A DNA stretch of 64,000 nucleotides, taken from assembly GCA_019096195.1 (NCBI GenBank), contig JAGTXK010000219.1, positions 496,001 through 560,000 on the forward strand. Direction: 5' to 3'. The DNA is from Boletus sp. NGJ. Its lineage: Eukaryota > Basidiomycota > Agaricomycetes > Boletales > Boletaceae. A program made the position numbers and the translations under genes. Shown piece by piece: positions 10,550 through 21,842 of the stretch. A model generated the notes under the pieces. The model was not told the DNA's origin. It ran no database searches and worked only from the letters and a program-made list of their open reading frames with translations. Every line of letters begins with the position of its first letter. The stretch's first letter is position 1.

Positions 10550-12343
10550 ATGTTGCACCTATTCCGCCACCCGCTCAGACTGGCCCACTCCGCCGCCACC
10601 CACCACCGCCCGGCGCCGTCCTTCCCTTGCGTAGACGCGCACGCCCAGCGAGAGTCTCGCATCATCCTCTCCCGCTTCTCCCCCCCCTCTCCAGCAGAGT
10701 CGGGTCCTGAGCCGCCCTATGCCCGCCCCAGTCCTGCCTCCTACAACGTCTACCACCATCACCATCCCCTCCCGCTCACCTACTCATCGCCCCTCACCTC
10801 CTTTGACATCGCCTACGAGTCATGGGGCACCCTCTCTCCCGCCAGAGACAACGTCATTCTTCTCCACACCGGCTTGTCTGCTTCCTCCCATGCTGCTTCC
10901 ACGCCCTTGAATCCCGCCCCAGGCTGGTGGGAAAAATTCATCGGTCCAGGAAAGGCCCTCGACACAAATCAATTCTTCGTCGTATGCACCAACGTCCTCG
11001 GTGGCTGCTATGGCTCCACTGGCCCGTCCTCGATCGATCCAACAACCGGCCAACATTTCGCGACACGCTTCCCAATCCTATCCATATTCGATATGGTCAA
11101 GGCTCAGTTCCACCTGTTGGATTCTCTTGCCATCGATCGACTCTACGCCAGCGTCGGCTCTTCCATGGGCGCAATGCAGAGCCTTGCCGCAGGCTGGCTG
11201 TTCCCTGATCGTGTCCAAAAAATCGTCAGTATCAGTGGCACCGCCAGAAGCAGTCCGGGAAGCATAGCGATGCGTCATGCTCAAAGAAGTGGTCCGTTAT
11301 CTCTCTCTCCACATTATATCCTTCCATTAACCCCCTCCCAGTCCTCATGGCCGACCCTAATTGGAACAACGGCTTCTATTACGACGCCTTGCCTCCGCAC
11401 ATTGGAATGAAACTCGCCCGTCGTCAGTACATCCTTGTTCCCCCCAGATTCACCTAACCATCCCCTATCAGAGATCGCCACCATAACTTACCGCTCCGGT
11501 CCAGAATGGGACTTGCGCTTTGGTCGCAAGCTGCGCGATGATCCCAAGTCATCCCCTGCCCAATCCAGGTCACCGACACTATGCCCCGATTTCCTCATCG
11601 AAACATATCTTGACCACCAGGTACATTTCTCTCGAGGAACCTCCACCCGAGATTTGTTATCAAAGTATCTTTGACTTACCTTTCTTGCCAGGGAGAGCAA
11701 TTTTGTTTGAAATACGACGCCAACTCTCTCCTTTACATCTCGAAAGCGATGGACCTGTTCGATCTCACCCTACCTGCCCTTGAACAACTTGGCTTACATC
11801 CACCCTCATTCATCCATTTCCCACCCATTTCAATCCACCCCGTCCCAGAGCGCCTCCCACTCAAAGTCGCATCCTCCACCAGCCAATCAAGCTCCGCATT
11901 TACCTGAACTAGCCAAAGGCCTTGGTCCGCTCGCATCCACACCCATCCTCGTTTTGGGTGTACAAAGCGATATCCTATTCCCAGTCGAGCAACAGCGCGA
12001 ACTCGTCGATGCCCTTCGAATGGCAGGTAGCACCCAAGTCAGTTACTTTGAGCTCGGTGGCGTATGGGGACACGACACCTTCTTGTAAGTGCTCGTCTTA
12101 TTTGCTTGACCTTGGGCGAGAAGCGAGAGGTGTGCAACAAGGTTGAGAACGGTCTCTCACTCACCCTGAGACGCTGTTATATACCGAAGCACACTGTGCA
12201 CCCGGGTTGCTACTGCCTAGGACCCACGGGGGAATGAAACATGCCTTGGGTGTTTCATCCGTTCATGTCTGACTATATTTATCTCTTCTCGCAGGCTCGA
12301 CGTGCTAAATGTTGGCGGAGCCGTGAGGGGATTCCTTTCATGA
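10550..12343 (+). CDS. MET2: Homoserine O-acetyltransferase
   Basis: An alpha/beta-hydrolase fold enzyme that acetylates homoserine from acetyl-CoA, the first step from homoserine to methionine. Seen are [38 protein letters not shown], the nucleophile elbow [14 protein letters not shown] (Ser), [17 protein letters not shown] (Asp region) and [16 protein letters not shown] (catalytic His). Exons are 10550-11291, 11342-11422, 11472-11620, 11692-12084 and 12295-12343. The last intron is 210 bases, long for this window. Between [12 protein letters not shown] and [11 protein letters not shown] the reading frame shifts by one, and no ordinary GT-AG intron bridges it. A 25-base GT...AG piece, a GC-AG intron or an assembly slip are all possible. 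The exact start is uncertain. Confidence 0.88.
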
Positions 12344-12651
12344 GGCGCATTTGGCTACAACAGTTGACGTGCGTCTGGCGGTATAATGTTTGAGGATTAT
12401 AAGAGTAGGACAGCTTTTCCTACCCACAGCCGGACACACTCGGGCTAGTGCACCTTGCTTGGCAGGGGTTTGCGCGTATGGTTTACTACAAGTCGTGTCT
12501 GATGTAGATTCAGTGTACTTCCAATCTGATGGTCGTTTGAAACTGTACAGTAGCGATCCTCCATATCCAGCTGACTCGGACAAGGCGCCCATTTCGTCGC
12601 CGTGGCAGTACAAAAGTACAACCGTAGCTCTTACTCACATTCCACATCGCC
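12344..12651. other. Intergenic region between MET2 and VPS60
   Basis: 308 bases between a stop and the next start on the same strand. It must hold the MET2 3' end and the VPS60 promoter. A short plus-strand frame here ends in the VPS60 leader and has no family likeness. Nothing else is seen. Confidence 0.4.
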
Positions 12652-13583
12652 ATGAATCGAATATTCGGCACGTCCACTGCCAAGAAGCCCAAACCGTCTC
12701 TCCAGGACGCTATCAATTCCGTAGGTTATTCCTAATCCCGTCCCGATTCCTGTTGACCGCGTTGCCGTGCACCCAGACAGATACGCGGATAGCCTCGATC
12801 GAGGTCAACATCAAGAAACTCGATGGCGAATTGATGCGATACAAGGAGCAGATGAACAAACTCCGCAACGGGCCAGGCAAGGTGAACGACTAATCGTCCT
12901 CCCGACTCGTGTGTGTGCTCTATACTCATACTCACCTCCATCCTTCGTCCACAGAGAGCGATCGAACAACGTGCTCTTCGCGTCCTTCGTCAAAAGAAGA
13001 TGTACGAAGGTCAACTCGCCCAGCTGGCGCAACAGACGTTCAACATGGAGTCCGCCGCGATCGCCACGGAGAACCTGAGGAACACGATGGCGACCGTGGA
13101 AGTGATGAAGCTTGCGAACAAGGAAATGAAAAAGCAGTATGGAAAAATCGATATCGACAAGATAGAAGTGCGTGGCAAATGGCTGCTCTGGAGCGTCTGT
13201 GCCAACTCACTGGACGGTAGAATATGCATTATGACATGGAGGACTTGTTGGAGCAGGCCAACGAGATACAAGAGTCTCTAGGGAGATCTTATGCAGTACC
13301 TGATGAGCTTGACGAAGCAGATCTTGAAGCTGGCAAGTTCTTTTCTTCGTGTTGCATCTCCTGTCGCTTAAAGTACTTGCAGAGCTTGACGCACTGCAGT
13401 TCGAAGAAGAGGAGGAAGGAACCTCATATCTCACGGACCTCAACAAGGACCCAGTCTTTCTGGACGACCCACCAGTCGAGCTCAACGAGGTATGTCCTCT
13501 GTCTTGCATGGGTTGTGATGACAGCTTGTTGATGTTTCTTTTAATAGCCTAGTCACAAGGAAGCAGTCAAGTCGACGGGATAA
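12652..13583 (+). CDS. VPS60: ESCRT-III related protein VPS60/CHMP5
   Basis: Six exons, 12652-12720, 12777-12881, 12955-13167, 13221-13332, 13383-13489 and 13548-13583, give 213 residues. It begins MNRIFGTSTAKKPKPSLQDA and has IKKLDGELMRYKEQMNKLR, ALRVLRQKKMYEGQ, MKKQYGKIDIDKIE and DMEDLLEQANEIQESLGRSY, diagnostic for CHMP5. The C-terminal part is acidic (LDALQFEEEEEG), where the family binds Vta1/LIP5. The protein acts late in multivesicular body formation by stimulating Vps4 through Vta1. The fourth intron uses a GC donor (gcaagt at 13333) and a normal acceptor. The same window also carries DID2. Confidence 0.95.
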
Positions 13584-13694
13584 GGACCACACACTTCAAA
13601 TTTTGTAATACGAGCATGTATTCCTAGAAACACTTGTTATCTCATGAATTGAATTCGACAGAACAAAGGTAGGAATTAATCTTGAATGTCGGTG

Positions 13695-15849
13695 TCAACC
13701 ATATCGCTTCACATCACCGCTGTCTGCGAACCAGTCATCAGTGACACGGGATTCCTCCGCAGTCGCGGTGTTCAAAATGACCGATTTGCTCTGAGAGTCT
13801 ATGATTCTTGTTAGGCGTGCTCGACTCTCAGATAGATGTACGTACATGCTTCAAATGCTTCGAGCCCATTTTCCCGGCCAATTCCGCTTTCCTTCATACC
13901 GCCCCTGTAACAAGCAGGGGTTCATCCCATGTGGACGCGCTTCTTTACAAACACTTACCAAGGAGAGCTAGGATCGTTGCGGTGGTGCGTATTCACCCAC
14001 ACAATACCTGCTTCAATCGCATCCGCAGCGCGGTGTGCTCTTGACAGATCAGAAGTCCATATTCCCGCACCCAACCCATACTTGCATGTGTTGGCGAGTG
14101 CAACACCTTCCTCCTCTTCCTACAACGGATCACCATGTCGAGCATCCCCGAACAGTAGGACTACTGCTTACACGGAACTTGTTGACAATGACCACGGGCC
14201 CAAATATTTCTTCTTGCCAAATTTCATCCTTGGTGTCCACGTCTGTGATAACCGTTGGCGGATAGAAGCTTCCCTTGGACAGGTCGAAACCATCGAGTGC
14301 CGACTTCCCGGTCATCCGTTCTCCGCCGGCAACGATTTCCCCGCTCTTGCGGCTTCGAACCATCTGCTCAATCCGCTCGAGATGCTTACCGGAGATGACG
14401 GATCCCATTGACGATTGCGGATTGGAAGCTGAAAGGAGTTGGTGCCTGGGCATCCTGAACGACGGAAAATCAAGTTACGAAACTTACGATCTCCCATACG
14501 CTCTCGTATTCTTTCGACCTTGTCAAGAAACGCTTGCATAAATTTTTTGTATATCGTTTCCTGAATAATTATCCGGGTTCCCGAAACGCACGTCTGTCCA
14601 GAGGCGATGAACGATGCAAAGGCGACACCGTTTACTGCTGAGACAAGGTCTGCATCATCGAACACCACGATTGGAGCCTGACCATGGGATCAATTAGGGG
14701 TACAAGCAGTCACCTGAAAACTCACTTTGCCACCCAGCTCAGCAGTAAATGCAGCCAAGTTGGCACCAACAACGGGACCTAATGCACGCCCGGTTTGTGT
14801 TCCAGCCTTATGGGAGTTGCTGATCCGAAACATGAAGGCTGTGCGTGCGTGCTTACCGTTATATCGACTTTTCGAACGAGCGGATGAGAGGCGAGTTGCT
14901 TCCCCGTGGTATGTCCATAACCAGGAAGAACAGTGAACACGCCATCGGGCACTACGTCATGGTCGGCAGACTTGTCGATGAAACACTACTGGTCACTGAC
15001 CTCCTGCCTCTTTTGTTAGGTTGGAGAATTCAAGCAATGAAATTGGTGCGAGCTGTCATATGGACCATTACGACTAGCGACCAAGCTCGAACGCTGGGAA
15101 TGTTACCTCTGACGGTTTGACAATAACGCTATTACCAGCAGCCAATGCAGGGGCAATCTTCTTTACGGCGATGAACAAAGGATGATTGAAAGGCTAATTT
15201 CGTTCCATTCTGATGAGAGCTCGGCGAGGTGGTGGGTTATATGAAGCTCACAGTGATTTGGGCAACGACGCCAAGCGGGACACGATGCACGAAGTTCAGC
15301 AATTTCCCTTGGGTCGGTGCCACAAATCCTTGGTGTGTCCTTAGCAGAGCGGAATAATAGCTTCTGTATCCCTTGGTTGAGTCGTGACTGTCTATCTCGC
15401 GGAAGAAATGACACACAGCCATTCTGGCAAACGACCGATCTGGGAAGTCATCTCACGGATGGTCCTTCCTGTTTGCAGGGTCTCTATATTTGCTATGTTT
15501 GGGGTGTGTTTCTCAAGAAGTTCAGCCAGGCGGGAGAGAACAGTGGAGCGAGTTAGCAGCGGTGCTCTTGACCATACCCCAGATTGATATGCAGCATGGG
15601 CCTGAGCCACATATGTGTCTACATCTTTGGCAGTAGCAGCATCCACACTGTAGAGCAATGATGAGCGGAAGAGATAGTATGCGGAGCACAGCAGACGCAC
15701 GAACACAGCACTTCCCCTGTAGCGGGGTTGAATACGGTGAAGCTGTGGGGGACATTTAACAAGATAGAGACTCGATTAAGACAGACGTACGGATCTCTTG
15801 GAGGATGTAGCTGATAGCGATGGATCGGAAGACGGCAGGACGAGAACAT
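13695..15849 (-). CDS. NAD(P)-dependent aldehyde dehydrogenase
   Basis: About ten exons rebuild a complete ALDH of usual size. The start [19 protein letters not shown] joins [12 protein letters not shown]. Later parts are [66 protein letters not shown], the catalytic glutamate in [16 protein letters not shown], the catalytic cysteine in [24 protein letters not shown] and [20 protein letters not shown]. The enzyme oxidises an aldehyde to an acid. Substrate cannot be read from sequence, though the PFNHP variant of the usual PWNFP points to a subgroup away from the classical acetaldehyde enzymes. It converges on VPS60, with stops 112 bases apart, and its start is 82 bases from the RCC1 start. 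Confidence 0.9.
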
Positions 15850-15931
15850 GGGCGAGTGTGGCTGTGCAGAGGATGCCGTGCCACAGACGCGAAAGAGCGG
15901 CAGCGGTTCTGCCTCTTGGACCATCTCAGTC

Positions 15932-17720
15932 ATGTCCAACCAGCCTCCCCTTCGACGATCCACACGAGCCTCCTCTGTCGGCCCTACAGGAACAGTGGCC
16001 GCCCGAGCAGCTCCTCTCCCGTCCACCAATGGCACCGCCAACCCCGCGCCAGCCAAACCAACAAAACCACTCGCCAGAACAACTAGTCGATCATCCAAGC
16101 GTGCTTCCTCACCCGTCCACAATTCGCCCCCACGGAAGCGCGCAAGGTCGAGAGGCGCGCAGTCCGACACTGAGGACAACAAATTGGCCGCGTTGAAGAA
16201 AACCATGTCTGCTAGAAAGCTGGGCAGAAAACCGACCGTCAATGGCCTGCCCACCGTGTCCGAGGAGCACCAGCAGCTGAAACCCTATTTCGTTCCCCTT
16301 CCGACCCCTCCCGCCCACTCGAGACCCGCCAATCAGCTATTCGTCTGGGGTGCAGGTAACTTTGGTCAATTTGGAATGGGCCCAGATTTTTTGGACGAGT
16401 TTTCCTTTCCCAAGCGGAATACATGGGTCGATTTAAAAATCAAAGAAGGCGTGTTTGGATCCGAAGGCGCTGGCCTCGAGGCGGTCGCAGCTGGAGGGTT
16501 ACATACCCTTTTCATTGACGAAAAGGGCACAGTATGTCATCTCCCACTCGTGCTATCATTGCGTGCTCACATATCCTACCAAGGTTTGGTCATGTGGAGT
16601 GAACGACGACGCCGCGTTGGGCCGTGTCACGAAAGATGTCCCTGATCCCGACAACCCAGGCTCCTTCATTGATATCGACATTGTCACCTCTTATCCTTAT
16701 CCACTACAGTCCTTGGTGGACGAGAACTTCCGTGCTGTGCGCATCGCCGCAGGGGATAGTGTATCTGCTGCCATCAGTTCTGATGGCGACCTTCGTGTTT
16801 GGGGGTCTTTTCGAGTAGGTGGTTTCTTTTCCTCCACTCGACTACAACTTACAACGAATTTCACAAAATAAAAGGCCAACGAGGGATCCCTCGGGTTTTC
16901 TAGCGACGCCAGATACGAATTCTTGCCCGTGTCCATTCTCCACCTGGCTCACAAGCCTGGAGATATCGAGAAGGCAGTATCCGTTGCTGCTGGGAATAAT
17001 CACTTGCTAGTGCTAACGACACATGGCAATGTCTACGCTTGGGGCGCTGGCGAACATGGCCAACTCGGTCGCAAAATTATCGATCGTCGCAAAATCCATG
17101 GCACCGTTCCCGAAAAAATCGCCCTAGGTACCCGATCTAATCGAGCGGTCGTCATCGGGACGGGCAACTATTGTTCATTTGCTGTCGACGAATCTGGAGA
17201 CGTATGGGGATGGGGTCTCAACTCGATGGGCCAAACTGGACTCGATGTCTCGGACGAAATTCAATCACCGAAGAGAATCGAATCGCTCTCCAAGGCGACC
17301 CTCAAGGGAGATGTTGTCATCCAGATCGCCGGTGGAGAACACCATACTCTGTTCTTGACAGCTGCCGGGAAGGTTTACGCCTGTGGCCGGTGCGACAGTG
17401 GTCAACTTGGTCTAAAGGGGGATGACGAAAAGTTCAAGGCACGTCCCAACAAAGATTTCGTCGTCGAGCCGCTACCGGTCTCTTTTGACGACCCCCGAGA
17501 TCCTATTGTCCATGTTTCCGTAGGGACGCACAACAACATGGCAATCTCAAGAGATGGTCTCCTTTATGCTTGGGGTGCAGAGACACAAGGAGAGCTCGGT
17601 GTCAAGGAGAAGGAAGCCAAGACGCCAACCCCGGTTGTCCGTAGAGAAGGCAAGTTCCTGGCCTCCACAGTCGCATGTGGTGGCCAACACACGCTGGGCT
17701 TGTTCAGAAGCAAGGCTTGA
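15932..17720 (+). CDS. SRM1: RCC1-type guanine nucleotide exchange factor for Ran
   Basis: Three exons, 15932-16531, 16584-16814 and 16875-17720, give 558 residues. A basic Ser/Arg/Pro-rich N-terminus of about 140 residues (SKRASS, PPRKRARSR), a likely nuclear and DNA-binding tail, precedes seven-bladed propeller repeats such as LFVWGAGNFGQFGMGP, VYAWGAGEHGQLGRK, VWGWGLNSMGQTGLD, VYACGRCDSGQLGL and LYAWGAETQGELGV. Chromatin-bound RCC1 loads Ran with GTP, which drives nuclear transport and spindle assembly. The ATG after the ALDH divergent gap was chosen because the downstream frame is open and basic. Confidence 0.93.
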
Positions 17721-17926
17721 TAAATTGTCAACCGCTAGATCGCATTACGCATTTAATTTGGACTACTTCCACGCATTGCTGTATGCACGCGCATCACGAG
17801 TCCTGTTACTTATTGAATTTGTCGCATCATGTATCCACTTCATGATATATACACATCGATCACTCGTTTCACTAGACTGCAACATAGTCACAATTGATCT
17901 TCTACTTAGATCGTGAGGCAGCGCTG

Positions 17927-19401
17927 TCAGTTATAAGTAGCAGCCAAACGTCCGACGATGTATTCTTCAGTTGTCACGGACTTGTATTTGCTCGGATTCG
18001 TTGCGCTAACACAAGTTGGTAGGGACTCAATCGCGGCATCGAAGTTGGGGTTGCAAAAGAAAGCGATCGATTGACGGGTGGACGTCATGCCTTCCGTGTC
18101 GTTAATCCTCTGTGCTGGTGGCGCGACCACCCGGTGGAGCGTGGAGCGGAGCACATCATTGCTCCAACGTGCTAGCAAATCTCCTGCATTTACGACGATA
18201 GTTCCTGGCTAGACATCGTCGTCAATGCCCCGCTCAAAAGCATGCGTTGGGATCCAGACATACAATGGGGTGCGCAGGCTGAAAGTGTTGAGTATGTGGG
18301 TTTTGAACTTCTAATCCTCCGACCTGGGAACCGAACGAGTCAAGATCGAGAAGCACAAAGCCACCCATATTTACGCACAGAATCCTGGAATAACAGGGTT
18401 ATGGTCCCGTAATCTGCAAATACGCAAGGTTAGCATCAGTCCAAACAGAAAACAGGTTGTGAGCATACCTGAATGCGCGCCTGCTCTTGCTTGCCCCTCT
18501 TGTGAGAGTAGTTTGGTGCGAATGGAAGGGTACGAGAGAAGTCTCAAGTTGTGGTACTGTTGGTCAATCTTTCTGTCGAAAAAGGACTCGTGAAGATCCA
18601 GCCCCAGTGCAATAGAACGCATCACGTCAACATGCAACTCATGGCATGTCTTTCAAAATCGTAAAGCACAACCTCCATACAGAAGCCAGCGAGGACCTGC
18701 CTGGAAGAATTGAAGCATGGTTCGTTTAAATTCTGGGGAATCAGCTTCCTTTGGCCATTTGTTCTTCCAGATGGGATCCCAGTCACGACCAATTTCCATC
18801 GATTCCTTCGTGTCTGGAGCCTTGGCACGTAGGGCGGCTATCTCGGCCGCATCGGAAGCCTGTGTGACGCGTTCCCGGCCTACTTTGACATAACCTCGGT
18901 TGGCACGAGGGTCGTCCCAGGCGACTTGGTCCTGCGTCCACATCAGCGATATGATTCAGATGTTAAGCTCTGAGCTCTTACCTTAATTTCCTGGGGCAGA
19001 CTAAAGAATGTTGCACTCTACAGGATGTATAACTTGATCGTGCGCTTGTTGATGAAATTTCTCGCTAGTGTCTTACCTTTCTATACACGTTGTCGATCAC
19101 GTCTCCAGGTATACCATGACCGCTCAGGTATACGAAGCCAACCTCTTTGAAGCCATTCACGATGTCGTCAGAGACGCGCCGCTTCTCGGAGAGCGCGGCG
19201 GTAGCACGGAATGCAGAGAAGTCGATAATTGGAATACGGAAAGTCGAGTCAGAACGTACGTCCTGAATGCAGTGGGGGATGAGATTTGTCCGGGAAAGTG
19301 TTGCAGACACAGACCTCTGCGAGGGTACTATATCTTTGCTTGGGCAAAGACCGCACAGGAAAACGTCTGAGGAGAGTGAGTGAACGGTGCAAACTAGCCA
19401 T
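17927..19401 (-). CDS. 2-oxoglutarate/Fe(II)-dependent oxygenase (isopenicillin N synthase-like)
   Basis: The start MASLHRSLTLLRRFPVRSL looks like a mitochondrial targeting peptide. After an intron the non-haem oxygenase N-domain follows (FRIPIIDFSAF, GFKEVGFVYLSGHGIP), then FFSLPQEIKDQVAWDDP and GYVKVGRERV. The iron-binding triad is intact: His and Asp in GAHSDYGTITLLFQD and the distal His in STLHRVV, with the 2OG-binding Arg-x-Ser in TRQSIAFFCNP. Members hydroxylate or oxidise small molecules, and the substrate cannot be told from sequence. One intron after LQFFQ seems to use a GC donor (gcaggt). It converges on the RCC1 gene. Confidence 0.87.
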
Positions 19402-19553
19402 ATCTGATAGTGACGGTCAGACCGCACGAGGTTCAAGTGAACAAATGCAGTCGGTCACACAGTTCGAATTCACTCAGTAATGCCCACAAATTTTCAATTC
19501 GAAAAGTATGTACATCTAAACCATAATGTAATGTAGACACGCCCTTCGTAGGG

Positions 19554-21640
19554 TCAATAAGTCTCCCAAAGGAAGTCTGGTAATATTTTCCTCATGACTG
19601 CTCGAACATGAGCACGAGTTCATGCGAACGCACAGCAATTAGGGTACACTTACGTTTCCAATGCTCCAATGCTTCCTCGCTCTGCCACGCATTCAATGTG
19701 TTATTCATGTCGGTCAGGACGAATGTTTCCTCGTTATCTTTTAACCACATCTCCCCCCCTGTGAGCTGGGATATCGAAATCTCCCTCTTTTCCAGGCTGG
19801 ACAGTATATGGCGACGGAGGTGAGAGTGAATGTAATCCTCAGCTACGGCTGGACGGAATGTGAAGGGGTGAGTGGATGGTGAACAAAAGAAGACCTATCG
19901 CAGTTGTCAGCACTTGTCGAAAGGCTGGATTCATGATTTACCATGTTGAGAAAATCAGCGTAGGACTGATCCTCTGGGATTGGGTTTGATAAATCATGGA
20001 AGACCCGACAATGCCCGAATACCCTCAACAACGTGGTAACTACGGCTCGTGTCGATCGCGAGCCAAACCTGCCTGCGAAGTTCTATTCGAACAGGTCAGG
20101 CCAAATGGGTGATGCGAGGTGCCTCAGGTTTTGTCTCACCACTGCAACAACCCCATCTGACTTCATGATCGACTTCAAATCGTTCCAAAATTCCACGGAG
20201 AACACATGTTGCGGTACACCTCCTCCAGAGAAGCAATCGTGAACGACAATATCAAATGCTGGAAGATGCTTTTTATTGTCGGATTGCATAGCACGTCTCT
20301 TGTACACCCAGTTACGAGCGTCCTCCAAGAAAACGTGGTCGTCGCCAGGATATTCAAGGCCAAAGTACGTTCTTGCCGCATTGTACACCGCGGGGTCGAT
20401 CTCTACAATCGTAGTGGAGATCCCGTGTCGAACAAACGCATCAGCCGAAATACCAGCGCCGAGTCCTCTGAAGATAGTAGCAATGAATAGACACACAGGG
20501 GGGGGGACAAAGGATACATTTAATTACTCACAGAATGAGAGCATTTGCCCGGTTACCGATATTATCTTGCAGATTGTTATTTACGAGTCGCGCCGCCTCC
20601 TGCAAAACAAATGTACTGTAGATGGAATCACCAAGCGGCGTTCCAGCCTGATCTGTCCGGGAGGGGACGCCATCGAGGGAGGTGATACTCGATCCAATCC
20701 AAACACCCCCTAAGAGCGAGTGTGACACGCGAAGGTAGCGAACAGAGGGCGTAGTGGTTGGATCCGCCACCTCTGCTTTCGGAGGTGATAACTCTCCGAC
20801 TACGACAACCCCAGTTACGGAATCTTTCGAGGAGAGGATACGAAGTGGATAATCCTGACTTTGATAGGGAAACACACCAGAACCCGAAAGGGTCGGAGAG
20901 CGGAGGACCGGAAAGAGAAAGAAGGTGACAAGAATCAACATAGCCCAGAATTTCCTCGTTATACCAGTTGCGTTCGATGTCGAAGCACCAGGGTTTTCTA
21001 AAGTCCAGACGAGCGTTGTTAAACCTCCTAATATAAGGAACTATCGACAGTTCGCCCCTCAGCCCCGCAGAGAAAAAGGGTCGATGAGGGCACCCACCAC
21101 GACGTCCTTGTGAGTATCTAGAGAGAGGTGACGCGCGACAAGCAAAATGAGTGGACGCAACTGTAGAACATTCGCTGCCAAGGCCACAGTGGCAAGCATA
21201 GACTGGATACACAAGGGGGTCATTTCAGGTCATCTGTGACACAACCAAGAACTCACGTCAATGCTCGTGGCCAGTGATACTGCCAGGTAAATTACTGGGG
21301 CGAGGACTGTCACATGGGTCACGAGTGGCCCAAGTACTGGACCTTCATTCCTTGCAGCCAAGACGCTGACCCAGTAGGAGGTGTGCGGAGCAACCTGGAC
21401 AAGTGTTGCGAGAGAAGGCAAAAGTAGAGAGCGTGACAACTTTGGGAGGATGATTCCAAAGACTGTACTCCCATTTACGACATAGTTCATGTACTTAGCG
21501 GTCGCAACGCTGCCAAAAAGAGGGTTGACGGCCTTTTCGTATGCTGCAGTAAAGAGTGATATGCCAACACTGATGGCGAATATCGAGAGAGATGCTTTGG
21601 CGCTCGCCCATGTTGCAGCCATGGTTTCAGCAGTCGGCAT
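19554..21640 (-). CDS. Membrane-anchored spermidine synthase-like protein
   Basis: The N-terminal third is hydrophobic with several predicted helices (SIFAISVGISLFTAAYEKAV, VIYLAVSLATSI, LATVALAANVLQLRPLILL, KFWAMLILVTFFLFPVL). The C-terminal part is a class I methyltransferase-like fold of the spermine/spermidine synthase type: GLGAGISADAFVRHGISTTI, VEIDPAVYNAARTYFGL, FLEDARNWV and FDIVVHDCFSGGGVP, ending FLWETY. Exons join in frame down to the stop at 19554-19556. Such fusions exist in fungi, and their substrate is not settled. The canonical catalytic Asp-Ser-Asp loop appears as HDCFSGG, so true aminopropyl transfer is uncertain. Confidence 0.85.
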
Positions 21641-21842
21641 GCTGTTGGAACCTAAATAGTACTTTAGACGAGGGCCGCAGTAAAGTTGTCCAATGTTGTG
21701 GCAGTTGCCAATCTACGCATCCGAGTCACCACGTTACGGTTGCGTACCTCGGAACCCTGCTCAAGGTAGTATCAGATACCCACCACGATGAGACCTTTGA
21801 AATTGTAACAATTTGGGCACAAGGTATGATATAATGTCTTGA

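Noticed and set aside
15619-16254. Minus-strand open frame of 211 codons
   Set aside because: It overlaps the RCC1 N-terminal exon in antisense and only its last part ([16 protein letters not shown]) is real, belonging to the spliced ALDH gene.
19440-19500. A gttcgaattc word like a tRNA B box
   Set aside because: No matching A box or acceptor stem was seen within tRNA distance.
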